Positions 8,000-17,713 are shown, counted from the stretch's first letter. The stretch: 64,000 nucleotides of DNA from Loigolactobacillus coryniformis subsp. coryniformis KCTC 3167 = DSM 20001 (GCF_002706425.1 NZ_CP017713.1:434001-498000), one strand, 5' to 3'. Program-made: numbers and translations. Notes: a model not told the origin generated them from the letters alone.

Positions 8000-8746
8000 G
8001 TGAAAATTGATTTAAATTGTGATCTTGGCGAAAGTTTTGGTCGTTATACTTTAGGCTTAGATGCAGAAGTTTTACCGTACGTTACCTCGGCCAATATTGC
8101 TTGTGGTTTTCATGCTGGTGATCCAACGGTTATGGCAGCAACGGTCGCATTGGCTGAAAAAAATCAGGTGGCGCTTGGCGCCCATCCTGGCTTGCCGGAT
8201 CTGGTTGGTTTTGGGCGGCGCAAGATGCAGATCACACCGGCGCAAGCACAAGCTGATGTTCAATATCAAGTAGGTGCTTTAGCGGCTTTTAGCAAAAATG
8301 GTAAATTACATCATGTTAAACCACATGGTGCACTATATAATATGGCAGCACAAGATTATGAACTCGCGCGGGGCATTTGTTTAGGGATTAAGGCCGTCGA
8401 TCCAACCTTGATTTTGGTCGGTTTGGCGAATAGCCAATTGATCAAGGCAGCGCAAGACGTTGAGCTACCTTACGCACAGGAAGTGTTTGCTGATCGCAAT
8501 TATTTAGCAGATGGTAGTCTGGTTCCACGCTCACAACCCAACGCACTGATAACGGATGAGCAAACCGCGGTCGATCGTACGGTCAAAATGATTCAAACAC
8601 AAAGTGTAACGGCGATTGATGGTCAGCAAGTGGCGTTGAAGCCGGATACGGTTTGTGTACACGGTGATGGTGCCAAAGCAGTTGCGTTTGTGCAGAAAAT
8701 TCATGCGGCTTTATTGGCAGCTGACATTGAAGTGACTGCGCTATAA
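8000..8746 (+). CDS. pxpA: 5-oxoprolinase subunit PxpA (LamB/YcsF family)
   Basis: Third subunit of the PxpABC 5-oxoprolinase. 248 residues with the family start MKIDLNCDLGESFGRY and the conserved SANIACGFHAGDP, HPGLPDLVGFGRR, HVKPHGALYN and CVHGDG motifs. GTG start at 8000 with GAAAGAAG upstream. It follows a 140-bp spacer without a clear terminator, so it probably belongs to the same transcript. Confidence 0.95.
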   Translation: MKIDLNCDLGESFGRYTLGLDAEVLPYVTSANIACGFHAGDPTVMAATVALAEKNQVALGAHPGLPDLVGFGRRKMQITPAQAQADVQYQVGALAAFSKNGKLHHVKPHGALYNMAAQDYELARGICLGIKAVDPTLILVGLANSQLIKAAQDVELPYAQEVFADRNYLADGSLVPRSQPNALITDEQTAVDRTVKMIQTQSVTAIDGQQVALKPDTVCVHGDGAKAVAFVQKIHAALLAADIEVTAL

Positions 8747-8778
8747 GTAGATGCATAGATGAGTGGGGAGCGAATTGA

Positions 8779-9984
8779 ATGAAAGAAAAACAAAAGCAAC
8801 AATCGCCTTTAAGTGTCGCCATGGGGGCGGCCTTTATGATGGCTATGGCTGCAGTTGGTCCGGGTTTTTTGACGCAAACGGCTACCTTTACTGGTAAGAT
8901 GGGGGCTAATTTTGGTTTCGCCATCTTGATCTGTATTGTAGTTGATGTGATCGTGCAGTTAAATATTTGGCGGATTATTATTGTTTCCGGTAAGCGAGCG
9001 CAAGTGTTGGCGAATGAAGTTTTCCCTGGTTTAGGTTACTTGCTGACTGTATTGATCGTCATCGGCGGTTTTTTCTTTAATATTGGCAACGTTGGTGGCG
9101 CCGGTCTAGGCTTGAATGTACTTTTTGGTATTTCACCAGAAAATGGGGCGTTGATTGCAGCCGCAGTCGCAATCATTATTTTCTTAGTCAAGGATGCAAT
9201 GCGTGTTGTTGATCGCTCGGTCCAATTTTTAGCGATTATCAAGGTTGCTATTTTGATTTATATTCTTGCGGTAACGACTGTGCCCTATCAAGCGGCGGTG
9301 ACCCATGCATTTATGCCGACTCATATTAACTTTTATTCTATTGTAACCATCGTTGGTGGAACGGTAGGTGGCTATATTTCTTTCTCAGGTGGTCATCGCT
9401 TGCTTGAAGGTGGCGTGCAGGGACAGGATAAGATCAAATATGTAAATGAAGGTGCCTTGACAGGAATTGGTGTGGCTTCAGTGATTCGAATCATGCTTTT
9501 TCTCGCTGGTTTAGCGGTTGTTTTAGAGGGGCACACCCTTGATCCAGCTAATCCTGCGGCTTCAATCTTCAAAGATGCGGCGGGACAATTTGGTTATAAA
9601 TTTTTTGGGTTATTACTATTGGCTGCAGGAATGACGTCGACCTTAGGCTCCACCTTCACCTCGATTTCATTTTTGGACTATACGGTTAATCAAGGTGCGG
9701 AAAATAAATATTTACGTTTCCGTTCATGGTTGATCGTGGCCTTTATTATTTGTTCAACCGCAATTTTTTATTTTATCGGTAATCCGGCTAGAGTGTTGGT
9801 TTTTGTTGGTGCATTGAATGGTCTGATTTTACCGATCGCACTAGCTATTTTATTGGTCGCTGCAACTAGAAAGAAAATCATCGGTGATTATCATCATCCG
9901 CGGTGGCTATTATATACTGGCTGGCTAGTGGTTCTATTTATGGCCTATGCAGGGGTACGGACGCTTTTGACATTACAATTATAG
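8779..9984 (+). CDS. NRAMP-family transporter (YcsG-like), 5-oxoproline operon
   Basis: 401 residues with about 11 membrane spans, of the divalent-metal (NRAMP) fold. It opens with AAVGPGFLTQTATFTGKMGANFGF. The usual DPGN metal motif of true Mn/Fe transporters is not visible at that place (GPGFLTQTA instead), as in the YcsG branch found next to kipI/kipA in Bacillus. This suggests a different substrate, perhaps 5-oxoproline; that is inference from context. ATG 32 bases behind pxpA with GGGGAG upstream. Confidence 0.85.
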   Translation: MKEKQKQQSPLSVAMGAAFMMAMAAVGPGFLTQTATFTGKMGANFGFAILICIVVDVIVQLNIWRIIIVSGKRAQVLANEVFPGLGYLLTVLIVIGGFFFNIGNVGGAGLGLNVLFGISPENGALIAAAVAIIIFLVKDAMRVVDRSVQFLAIIKVAILIYILAVTTVPYQAAVTHAFMPTHINFYSIVTIVGGTVGGYISFSGGHRLLEGGVQGQDKIKYVNEGALTGIGVASVIRIMLFLAGLAVVLEGHTLDPANPAASIFKDAAGQFGYKFFGLLLLAAGMTSTLGSTFTSISFLDYTVNQGAENKYLRFRSWLIVAFIICSTAIFYFIGNPARVLVFVGALNGLILPIALAILLVAATRKKIIGDYHHPRWLLYTGWLVVLFMAYAGVRTLLTLQL

Positions 9985-9994
9985 TTTGAATAGT

Positions 9995-10025
9995 GCAAGC
10001 AACGTTTATCGCTGCTTGTTTTTTT
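9995..10025 (+). terminator. Terminator of the 5-oxoproline operon; group II intron target
   Basis: CAAGCAACG/CGCTGCTTG hairpin with loop TTTAT followed by seven T. Intron copy 2 begins at 10027. Confidence 0.9.
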
Positions 10026-10026
10026 G

Positions 10027-11933
10027 GTGCGCCCGGCATGGGCGTCAACTAGGTGGTGAAAGTCCACTGCGGGCCGTAGTAGTCGGAACCGCTAGCCAAA
10101 GGCAAGGCCTTTATCGTGAGGTGAAGACTGAAGGAAGCCTGATGAGCAAAGTACTGCACCGATGAACAAGAAGCAGCTATAAGGCCGGAAGTAACTGGAT
10201 AAGGTGGCCAAACACACTGAAGTCCGATACTACCCGAAGTTACGACAGTAAAGCTGACGGTGACATGGTACGAAAGTTGACGTTCTTACCCGGGGAGACC
10301 TGTACACACAATCCTAATTTTCTTAGGGAATACCCAAATGACAAGGAAATATGAGTTCAAAGCAAGTCAGAAATGGCTGGTTAAGTGTACAGGAGTCAGC
10401 CGAGGTCATAGTAGTGGGTAACCATGAAGGACCAAACAATAATAACTCATATTGCGACTGGAAGTGAAGACGATGCGAAAATCGCAGAAAACAGAACAAG
10501 CTGACCGCCAGCGGATGATAGGTCTGGAAGACCAAAGACAAACTGGGGCGCGTAGTATCGCCTCCGGTGAAGGAGAAAAGATGAGTGGCACTCAGTTTCA
10601 AGCATTAGTTTTGGCCCGCAACAACCTGAATTTGGCTTATCAACGTGTGGTCAGGAACAAAGGGGCGGCCGGAGTTGACGGTATGACCGTTGATGAATTG
10701 AAACCGTACCTGAAAGTACATCGCGAAGAATTACTCGCAGAATTGGCCAATGGGACTTATAAACCGGCACCAGTCAAGCAAGTCTCAATTCCAAAGCCCA
10801 ACGGTGGAACGCGTAAGCTTGGCATTCCGACCGTGATCGACCGGCTAGTCCAGCAGGCCGTGGCCCAGGTCCTTTCGCCGATATATGAACAGATCTTCGC
10901 CAACAATAGTTTTGGTTTTCGACCCCAACGCAGTGCACATGACGCAGTTCAACAGGTCGTTCAGCTAGATAATGCGGGTGATCACTATGTGGTTGATCTG
11001 GATTTGAAGGCCTACTTCGATACGGTTAATCATGACATGCTTATGAAGTTTCTCAAGCAGCGAATTAGTGACCGCTGGATACTACGGCTCATTCGCCGTT
11101 TTCTGACTAGTGGCACCATGAATGGGCAATTGTTTGAACGCAGTGAGAAAGGCACACCGCAAGGCGGGCCGATCTCGCCACTGTTAGCGAATATTTATCT
11201 CAACGAATTCGACCAAGAACTAGCTAGGCGCGGTCATGAATTTGTCCGTTACGCCGATGACTGCAATATCTTTGTTAAAAGTCCACGCGCGGGCCAACGA
11301 GTCCTCGCTAGTGTGACTCGTTTTCTCGAGCATGAGTTAAAACTCACGCTCAATCAGGAAAAGACACAAGTGGTCGCCACCAACAGAATGAAGTTCTTAG
11401 GGTTTACGTTGGGCCACACTAAAGGCAGGGCTTTTCCCTATCCGGTGTGGTCAGCGAAGCAGCGAGTTAAACAAGCATTGAGGCGGCTGACTAAGCGTAA
11501 TCGTGGTGTATCCGAAGACCAAATAATGGCAGAGATTCGTCAAAAGATGCGCGGTTGGTTGCAGTATTACAGCTTGGGTAGAATGAAGCGGTTCATCACG
11601 GAATTAGATGCGTGGCTGCGGTCACGTATTCGCCAGTACATTTGGAAACAATGGAAGAAAGCCAAAACTAGAGAGAACAACTTGAGCGGATTAGGATTTA
11701 CGAAAGATGAAGCTAAGCTATCCGCTAACACGCGTAAAGGGTACTGGCGGACAGCGCATAGTAAAACGCTGTGCCGTACCCTAACTAACAAAGAGCTGGA
11801 ACGTCGTGGACTCATTAACTTGAGTCAGACGCTCCAGCAAATTCAGAGTGCTTAAATTATTGAACCGCCGTATACGGAACCGTACGTACGGTGGTGTGAG
11901 AGGACGGTAACTTACAATTACCTCCTACTCGAT
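10027..11933 (+). mobile_element. Group II intron, copy 2
   Basis: 1907 bp, apparently base-identical to copy 1 (1416-3322) by eye, and again placed two bases behind a terminator T tract in the same orientation. The identity implies recent movement or gene conversion. Confidence 0.93.
10473..11855 (+). CDS. ltrA: Group II intron reverse transcriptase/maturase (copy 2)
   Basis: Protein identical to the copy-1 enzyme, with the YADD active site and X domain intact, so potentially active. Same start ambiguity: ATG 10473 (460 aa) or ATG 10581 behind AAGGAG (424 aa). Confidence 0.93.
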   Translation: MRKSQKTEQADRQRMIGLEDQRQTGARSIASGEGEKMSGTQFQALVLARNNLNLAYQRVVRNKGAAGVDGMTVDELKPYLKVHREELLAELANGTYKPAPVKQVSIPKPNGGTRKLGIPTVIDRLVQQAVAQVLSPIYEQIFANNSFGFRPQRSAHDAVQQVVQLDNAGDHYVVDLDLKAYFDTVNHDMLMKFLKQRISDRWILRLIRRFLTSGTMNGQLFERSEKGTPQGGPISPLLANIYLNEFDQELARRGHEFVRYADDCNIFVKSPRAGQRVLASVTRFLEHELKLTLNQEKTQVVATNRMKFLGFTLGHTKGRAFPYPVWSAKQRVKQALRRLTKRNRGVSEDQIMAEIRQKMRGWLQYYSLGRMKRFITELDAWLRSRIRQYIWKQWKKAKTRENNLSGLGFTKDEAKLSANTRKGYWRTAHSKTLCRTLTNKELERRGLINLSQTLQQIQSA

Positions 11934-12153
11934 TTTGTAAATAGGTCAGCCTTGCAACGGAGATTCATGAATGATAAATGTGAATTTAATTAGACTTAAA
12001 AATAGTTAAAATAAATTAAACGCCTTAATATAGGCGATCTTATTAGATGATTTGTGAATATTATGAGAAATTGCGTTGACTATATACCGAAATTATGTTA
12101 ATTTATTAAAAACAAATTAGAATTTTAATTTATGCATAATAGGAGATGGAGAT

Positions 12154-13347
12154 ATGATGAAAGGTAAGAAATTTTTTGCCATGCTGGGCGCCGTCGCGGC
12201 AACTGGCTTATTATTAGCCGGGTGTAGTGGCAGCGGAAGTGCTGCAGGCGGCGGCAACCAACAATCAGGGAACACGATCAAAATTGGTGGTAACTTTGAA
12301 CTTTCTGGTAACGCTGCTGCATATGGTCAAGCGATGCAACGGGGGACTCGCTTGGCTATAAAGCAGATCAACAAAGATGGCGGCGTTAAAGTCGGCAACA
12401 AGAAGATGAAACTGGAGTTAGTTGGAAAGGACAACAAGAGTGATAACTCACAAGTTGCTTCCGTCGCTTCTAACTTAACGACACAAAGTAAAGTTGTCGC
12501 AACCGTTGGCCCGATCACTTCTGGCGCCGATTTAGCTGCCTTACCAAACCAAACTAAAGCCAAGGTGCCGTTCATTACGCCTGGTGGGACGCAAGATAGT
12601 TTGACGGTGCAAAAGAATGGTAAAGTTCAACCATATATCTTCCGTTCTTGCTTCGAAGATAGTTATCAAGGTAAAGCTTTAGCTAAGTATGTTTACAACA
12701 ATATGAAGTTGAAGAAAGTCGCCATTTTAGCCGATAAATCAACTGATTATGGTCAAGGTTTAACTAAAGCTTTCAAGAACGAATTTAAAGGTCAAGTTGT
12801 CGAAACTCAATATTACCAAGCTGGCGACAAAGATTTCCAAGCTTTGTTAACTAAGCTAAAGTCTAAAAACTTCGACGCTATCTTCGTTCCTGGTTATTAC
12901 TCCGAAGCTGGTTTGATCGTAAAACAAGCACGGCAAATGGGGATCACAGCACCAATCTTAGGGGCTGATGGTTTCGCTGATCCGAAGTTAGTTAAGATCG
13001 CCGGCAAGAAGAACGCCAGCAACATTTACTACACGACCCATTTCGATGCTAAGGCTAACGACAATGCTAAGGCCAAGGCTTACATGGCGCTTTACAAGAA
13101 GACTTACAATGAACAAGCGGGTACATTTGATGCTTTGGCATATGATGCCACTTACATGATCAAGCAAGCGATCGAAGATCAAAAGTCGGCTGATTCCACG
13201 AAGATCGCCACTGGTTTAGCTAACTTGAAGGACTTCAAGGGTGTTACTGGTACGATCACCATGGATAAGAAACATAACCCACAAAAACAAGTTATCATTT
13301 CCAAGGTTGATAACGGTGAAGAAGTTAGTGCCACTGCCGTTAAATAG
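12154..13347 (+). CDS. livJ: Branched-chain amino-acid ABC transporter substrate-binding lipoprotein
   Basis: Lipid-anchored receptor for leucine/isoleucine/valine or related amino acids. 397 residues. A lipoprotein signal ends LLLAGC with Cys24 as the lipid anchor, then a Gly/Ser linker, then a type I periplasmic-binding fold (IKIGGNFELSGNAAAYGQAMQRG; VGPITSGADLAALPNQ; DKSTDYGQG). AGGAG at 12141-12145 supports the ATG at 12154, with a second ATG directly behind. A weak TTGACT at 12076 may be the -35 box. First gene of livJHMGF, separated from livH by 406 bp. Confidence 0.95.
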   Translation: MMKGKKFFAMLGAVAATGLLLAGCSGSGSAAGGGNQQSGNTIKIGGNFELSGNAAAYGQAMQRGTRLAIKQINKDGGVKVGNKKMKLELVGKDNKSDNSQVASVASNLTTQSKVVATVGPITSGADLAALPNQTKAKVPFITPGGTQDSLTVQKNGKVQPYIFRSCFEDSYQGKALAKYVYNNMKLKKVAILADKSTDYGQGLTKAFKNEFKGQVVETQYYQAGDKDFQALLTKLKSKNFDAIFVPGYYSEAGLIVKQARQMGITAPILGADGFADPKLVKIAGKKNASNIYYTTHFDAKANDNAKAKAYMALYKKTYNEQAGTFDALAYDATYMIKQAIEDQKSADSTKIATGLANLKDFKGVTGTITMDKKHNPQKQVIISKVDNGEEVSATAVK

Positions 13348-13753
13348 CCACTCACTATAATTTATGTTTTGAACTTCATTTAGCATCATCAACAGTTTAA
13401 TCGTAGTGCTATGGATCGCTGAAATCTAATGCTGAAAGGCATGGTTTTCGGCGTTTCTTAGCTTAAAGGATATTTAGTAATTAGATTACTAGTAAATTCA
13501 TTTTTAGCTCATAATTATATGAGCGGCAATTATTCGGCAGAGTTGTGATCTGGTAGGTTTTTGATGGATGTAGTAGTTACTGACTATGTTCTTGGAACTG
13601 ATTGCTGAAACGTGTTCTGTAAGGCAACTTTTTCCGCTTAGCTACGCCAGCCAAACGCATCACTTACGTGCTGCTTATTGTCTGGCTAGGCTAATGCTCA
13701 AAAGCTGGGCGCCTTACAGAACACTCTGCCATATTTTAAGGAGGGACTTGCCT
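13348..13753 (+). other. livJ-livH spacer with dyads
   Basis: 406 bp without a gene. It holds a possible weak terminator or processing hairpin near 13412-13457 (CGCTGAAA/TTTTCGGCG followed by TTTC) that could give livJ higher expression than livHMGF. The strong 113-nt hairpin at 13612-13724 follows, then AAGGAGGG (13738-13745) for livH. The open frame running from 13586 through the hairpin is not credible as coding. Confidence 0.6.
13612..13724 (+). promoter_or_regulatory. Large hairpin in the livH leader
   Basis: The outer arms GTGTTCTGTAAGGC (13612-13625) and GCCTTACAGAACAC (13711-13724) are perfect 14-bp complements. An inner pair TTAGC-TAC-GCCAG (13638-13650) and CTGGC-TAG-GCTAA (13682-13694) forms 5+5 pairs around a 3x3 internal loop. 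It ends 13 bases before the livH ribosome site. It may be a cis-regulatory RNA, an mRNA stabiliser or a small hairpin mobile element; no known riboswitch was recognised. Confidence 0.6.
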
Positions 13754-14632
13754 GTGCATACAGTCTTACAACAACTGGTGAACGGTTTATCATTGGGTAG
13801 TATCTACGCGTTATTAGCGTTAGGCTACACCATGGTTTACGGGATCATCAAGTTGATCAACTTCGCTCACGGCGATATTTATATGTTAGGCGCGTTCTGG
13901 GGCTATTATGTGATCAATCAATGGCATTTTAGTTTCTGGCCTGCGTTGTTGTCAGCCATGGTGTTCTGCGCTTTAGCTGGCGTGATCATTGAATATTTAG
14001 CCTATCGTCCGTTACGTAATTCACCGCGGATCGCCGCGTTGATCACCGCCATCGGTGTGTCGTTCTTGTTGGAAAATGGGATGTCCTACTTATTTAGTTC
14101 CAATGTCCGTAATTTTCCCCAAGCGATGCACGTTAAAAGTTATAACTTTTTCGGCGCCAAGGTTTCTAATATTCAGATTCTGATCTTAGTCGTTTCCATC
14201 GTGTTAATGATTCTATTACAATTGATCATTCGCCGGACAAAAATGGGTAAAGCAATGCGTGCCGTCAGTGTTGATCCAGACGCGGCCCAATTGATCGGTA
14301 TCAACATTGATCGGACGATCTCATTTACCTTTGCCTTAGGCTCCGCGTTAGCTGGTGCTGCTGGGGTCATGATCGGCTTGTATTACAACTCGATCGATCC
14401 GTTGATGGGGATGACACCAGGTATCAAAGCCTTCGTGGCCGCCGTTTTAGGTGGGATCGGCTTGATTCCTGGGGCCGCGCTAGGTGGCTTCGTCATCGGT
14501 ATTTTGGAAACAGCAACGCAAGCGTTAGGTTTCTCTGCCTTTAAGGATGCCGTTGTGTACGTTGTTTTGATCATTATCTTATTGGTTCGGCCAGCAGGAA
14601 TCCTGGGCAAGAACATTAAAGAGAAAGTGTAG
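13754..14632 (+). CDS. livH: Branched-chain amino-acid ABC transporter permease
   Basis: Inner-membrane permease. 292 residues from GTG 13754, with AAGGAGGG about 9 bases upstream. The family start (QQLVNGLSLGSIYALLALGYTMVYGIIKLINFAHGD) follows at once. The frame is open from 13586, but the extra 56 residues are encoded by the hairpin region and are not family-like. AVSVDPDAAQLIGIN is the ATPase-docking loop and PGIKAFVAAVLGGIGLIPGA follows. Operon with livM, livG and livF. Confidence 0.95.
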   Translation: MHTVLQQLVNGLSLGSIYALLALGYTMVYGIIKLINFAHGDIYMLGAFWGYYVINQWHFSFWPALLSAMVFCALAGVIIEYLAYRPLRNSPRIAALITAIGVSFLLENGMSYLFSSNVRNFPQAMHVKSYNFFGAKVSNIQILILVVSIVLMILLQLIIRRTKMGKAMRAVSVDPDAAQLIGINIDRTISFTFALGSALAGAAGVMIGLYYNSIDPLMGMTPGIKAFVAAVLGGIGLIPGAALGGFVIGILETATQALGFSAFKDAVVYVVLIIILLVRPAGILGKNIKEKV

Positions 14633-14641
14633 GTGGCTGCG

Positions 14642-15595
14642 ATGAAAAAGAATTTAAAATACAACGCCATTTGGCTAGCCATTTCGGTTCTGGGCTACGT
14701 CTTGATCTATGCTTTGGAAATGGTCGGCGTGATCGATCAATTCGGTGAGACAACGTTAGTTTTGATCGGCATCAACATTATTTTAGCGACTAGCTTGAAT
14801 TTAGTGATTGGTTTTTCTGGTCAGTTTTCGTTAGGCCACGCCGGCTTTATGGCCTTAGGTGCGTACAGCTCGGCGCTGGTCACTTCGGCGATTCCGAATG
14901 TTGGTGGCCTACTATTAGGTTTACTCGTTGGGATCATTGTTTCCGGCTTAGTTGCGCTGGTTGTCGGGATTCCCACCTTGCGTTTGAACGGTGACTATTT
15001 AGCCATCGCGACGATGGGAGTTGCCGAGATCATCCGCATCATTTTAAACAACTTGAAAATTACCAACGGCCCGGCTGGTTTGTACAACATTCCGATGTTA
15101 GCCAACTGGGGCACGGTCTATGTTTTAGTCGTGATCACCACATTGATCATCGTTAACTTTGTCCATAGTCGTAATGGCCGGGCGGTGATGTCAGTGCGTG
15201 AAGACGAGATTGCCGCTGAATCGATCGGTATCAACACGACTAAATACAAGATCATCGCCTTCGTTTTAGGGGCGGCCATCGCCAGTATCGGTGGGGCCTT
15301 GCACGCCAACTATATTCAGACCATTAATCCATCCGACTTCGGGATCATGGAATCGATCAACATTTTGATCATCGTCGTTCTTGGTGGGATCGGTAGTATT
15401 ACCGGGACCTTTGTGGCCGCCTTTGTTTTAGGGTTACTGGACATGGTATTGCAAAACTTTGGGACCTTGCGGATGGTCTTGTATTCATTAGCCTTGATCC
15501 TGATCATGGTATTCAAACCATCTGGCTTATTAGGCACTTGGGAATTTTCCGTTCGCCGTTTATTTACGCATAAAAAAGCGAAAGGGGATGCCTAG
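14642..15595 (+). CDS. livM: Branched-chain amino-acid ABC transporter permease
   Basis: Second permease subunit; 317 residues from ATG 14642 (a GTG at 14633 is also in frame). Family motifs: LNLVIGFSGQFSLGHAGFMALGAYSSA, VGIPTLRLNGDYLAIATMG, SVREDEIAAESIGIN (docking loop), VVLGGIGSITG. It starts 9 bases behind the livH stop with AGGTGG as ribosome site. Confidence 0.95.
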   Translation: MKKNLKYNAIWLAISVLGYVLIYALEMVGVIDQFGETTLVLIGINIILATSLNLVIGFSGQFSLGHAGFMALGAYSSALVTSAIPNVGGLLLGLLVGIIVSGLVALVVGIPTLRLNGDYLAIATMGVAEIIRIILNNLKITNGPAGLYNIPMLANWGTVYVLVVITTLIIVNFVHSRNGRAVMSVREDEIAAESIGINTTKYKIIAFVLGAAIASIGGALHANYIQTINPSDFGIMESINILIIVVLGGIGSITGTFVAAFVLGLLDMVLQNFGTLRMVLYSLALILIMVFKPSGLLGTWEFSVRRLFTHKKAKGDA

Positions 15596-15597
15596 TC

Positions 15598-16374
15598 ATG
15601 CCATTATTGGATGTTAAAGATCTAACCAAAAACTTTGGTGGCTTGACCGCCGTTTCTAACGTGACCATGCATTTGGACAATAACGAACTAGTGGCCTTGA
15701 TCGGACCAAATGGCGCCGGTAAAACGACTTTGTTTAACTTATTGACTGGCGTGATCGTGCCTTCCGAAGGCACGGTCAGCCTACAAACCGATGCTGGTTT
15801 ACAAGTGTTAAATAAGCAGAAACCCTATAAAATCGCGGCAGCCGGTATGGCGCGAACCTTTCAGAATATCCGCTTGTTCAAGGATCTAACGGTTGAAGAA
15901 AATGTTTTGATCGCCATGACCGACAAGAACAAGGAAGGCTTTCTGGAAAGTATTTTCCGTTTGCCTAGCTTCTATAAAAAAGAAGCCGCGTTACACGAGC
16001 AAGTCGTCGAACTGTTAAGCATTTTTAAAATGGAAAATCAGTTGGACACGTTGGCGCGTAACTTACCTTACGGGGCGCAACGGCGGTTGGAAATTGTCCG
16101 CGCATTGGCGACAAAGCCGAAGATTTTATTTTTGGACGAGCCGGCAGCGGGGATGAATCCAGAAGAAACCGCCGATCTGACTCGCTTGATCCAACAAATT
16201 CAGTCTGAATTCCACATTACCGTTTTGTTGATCGAGCACGATATGTCGTTGGTCATGAATTTGGCCGAACGCATCTATGTATTGGAATACGGCAAGCTGA
16301 TCGCTGAAGGCACGCCGCAAGAGATTCAAAGCAATCAGCGCGTTATCAACGCTTATTTAGGAGGTGGCGACTAA
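15598..16374 (+). CDS. livG: Branched-chain amino-acid ABC transporter ATPase
   Basis: 258 residues. Walker A GPNGAGKTT, Q-loop RTFQNIRLF, signature variant LPYGAQRRLEIVRAL, Walker B ILFLDEPAAGMNPEE, H-loop EHD. The Ala-Gly-Met-Asn extension behind Walker B is typical of LivG. Its stop shares a base with the livF start (TAATG). Confidence 0.96.
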   Translation: MPLLDVKDLTKNFGGLTAVSNVTMHLDNNELVALIGPNGAGKTTLFNLLTGVIVPSEGTVSLQTDAGLQVLNKQKPYKIAAAGMARTFQNIRLFKDLTVEENVLIAMTDKNKEGFLESIFRLPSFYKKEAALHEQVVELLSIFKMENQLDTLARNLPYGAQRRLEIVRALATKPKILFLDEPAAGMNPEETADLTRLIQQIQSEFHITVLLIEHDMSLVMNLAERIYVLEYGKLIAEGTPQEIQSNQRVINAYLGGGD

Positions 16375-17084
16375 TGGCATTACTAAAAGTAACGGATCTT
16401 TCGGTTAATTATGGCGTGATCCAAGCCGTTAAAAAGGTCAACTTTGAAGTCAACGCTGGTGAGATCGTCACCTTGATCGGCGCGAATGGGGCCGGCAAAA
16501 CAACAATATTAAAGACAATTTCTGGCTTATTGCGGCCTTCTGGTGGTACGATCACTTATGAAGGCCAAGAAATTCAAAAATATAAATCGCAAAAAATCGT
16601 CGCTGCTGGTATTTCACAAGTTCCAGAAGGCCGCCATATTTTTCCAGGATTGACGGTGGTGGAAAACCTGCAGATGGGTGCCTTTTTACGTAAAGATCGT
16701 GACGGAGTCAAAAGTGATTTCGATATGGTCTTCGATCGTTTTCCCGTTTTAAAAGAGCGGCGCAATCAGGATGCGGCCACGTTATCCGGTGGTGAACAAC
16801 AAATGTTGGCCATGGGGCGGGCGTTGATGTCCAAGCCAAAATTAATTTTGTTGGACGAGCCGTCAATGGGCTTGGCACCTATTTTTATCAATGAAATTTT
16901 TGATATTATTCAGGCAATTCAAAAACAAGGTACCACCGTTTTACTGATCGAACAAAACGCGGCCAAGGCTTTATCGATTGCTGACCGTGGCTACGTGCTA
17001 CAAACTGGTAACGTGCTGTTAAGTGGCACTGGTCAAGAATTGTTGGCTAATGATGAAGTGCAGAAAGCTTATTTAGGGGGTTAG
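16374..17084 (+). CDS. livF: Branched-chain amino-acid ABC transporter ATPase
   Basis: 236 residues. Walker A GANGAGKTT, VPEGRHIFPGLTV (LivF hallmark), signature LSGGEQQMLAMGRAL, Walker B LILLDEPSMGLAP, switch region IEQNA. Forms the ATPase pair with LivG. Confidence 0.96.
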   Translation: MALLKVTDLSVNYGVIQAVKKVNFEVNAGEIVTLIGANGAGKTTILKTISGLLRPSGGTITYEGQEIQKYKSQKIVAAGISQVPEGRHIFPGLTVVENLQMGAFLRKDRDGVKSDFDMVFDRFPVLKERRNQDAATLSGGEQQMLAMGRALMSKPKLILLDEPSMGLAPIFINEIFDIIQAIQKQGTTVLLIEQNAAKALSIADRGYVLQTGNVLLSGTGQELLANDEVQKAYLGG

Positions 17085-17089
17085 GGAGT

Positions 17090-17713
17090 ATGAGCGTAGC
17101 AGATTTTATGACGAAAAAGTTGATCACAGTGCGGCCAAAAACGCGGATCAACGACGCAGTCGATCTCATGAAAAATCACGATATTCACCGCTTGCCGGTA
17201 TTAGACAACGGTCAGTTAGTCGGTTTGGTCACGGAAGGCATCATTCAAGCTGCTTTACCATCTAAGGCGACCAGCTTATCAGTTTACGAAGTGAATTATT
17301 TATTGAATAAAACCACCGTGGCCGATGTGATGGAAAAAGACGTCCGCACGATCCCGGCGGATGCAGTGTTGGAAGATGCGATCTACCAAATGCGTCACTA
17401 CAAGATCGGTGTGTTACCAGTCGTTGATAACGGGCAATTAGTCGGTATTATCACCAACAACGATATTTTTGATGCCTTCTTAAATATTGCCGGCTATGAT
17501 CAAGGTGGCACCACCGTTACGATCAAAGTTACGCAAAACGTGGCTGGCTTTCTGGCTAAAGTCAGTGACGCCTTGGCCGAGCATAACTACAATATTTTAA
17601 CGTTGATGGTGACTGATCGGGCGGATATCCGTTTGATCGAGTTACACGTGGATACCACTGATGCAACTGGGGTCAAAGCCGCCTTAACTGGGGCTGGATT
17701 TGAACTGATCTAA
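17090..17713 (+). CDS. CBS-CBS-ACT domain protein (AcuB-like), linked to liv operon
   Basis: 207 residues: two CBS domains (about 1-60 and 75-135; each with the LPVLDNGQLVGLVT or LPVVDNGQLVGIIT strand) and a C-terminal ACT-type domain (about 140-207, TVTIKVTQNVAGFLAKVSDALAEHNYNILTL). Such proteins bind adenine nucleotides and, through ACT, amino acids. It starts 5 bases behind livF, so it is co-transcribed and may sense branched-chain amino acids or regulate the transporter; that role is inferred. Confidence 0.88.
   Translation: MSVADFMTKKLITVRPKTRINDAVDLMKNHDIHRLPVLDNGQLVGLVTEGIIQAALPSKATSLSVYEVNYLLNKTTVADVMEKDVRTIPADAVLEDAIYQMRHYKIGVLPVVDNGQLVGIITNNDIFDAFLNIAGYDQGGTTVTIKVTQNVAGFLAKVSDALAEHNYNILTLMVTDRADIRLIELHVDTTDATGVKAALTGAGFELI

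Noticed and set aside
13586-13753. N-terminal extension of LivH by 56 codons
   Set aside because: Encoded by the hairpin region; the family N-terminus starts at the GTG 13754 behind AAGGAGGG.
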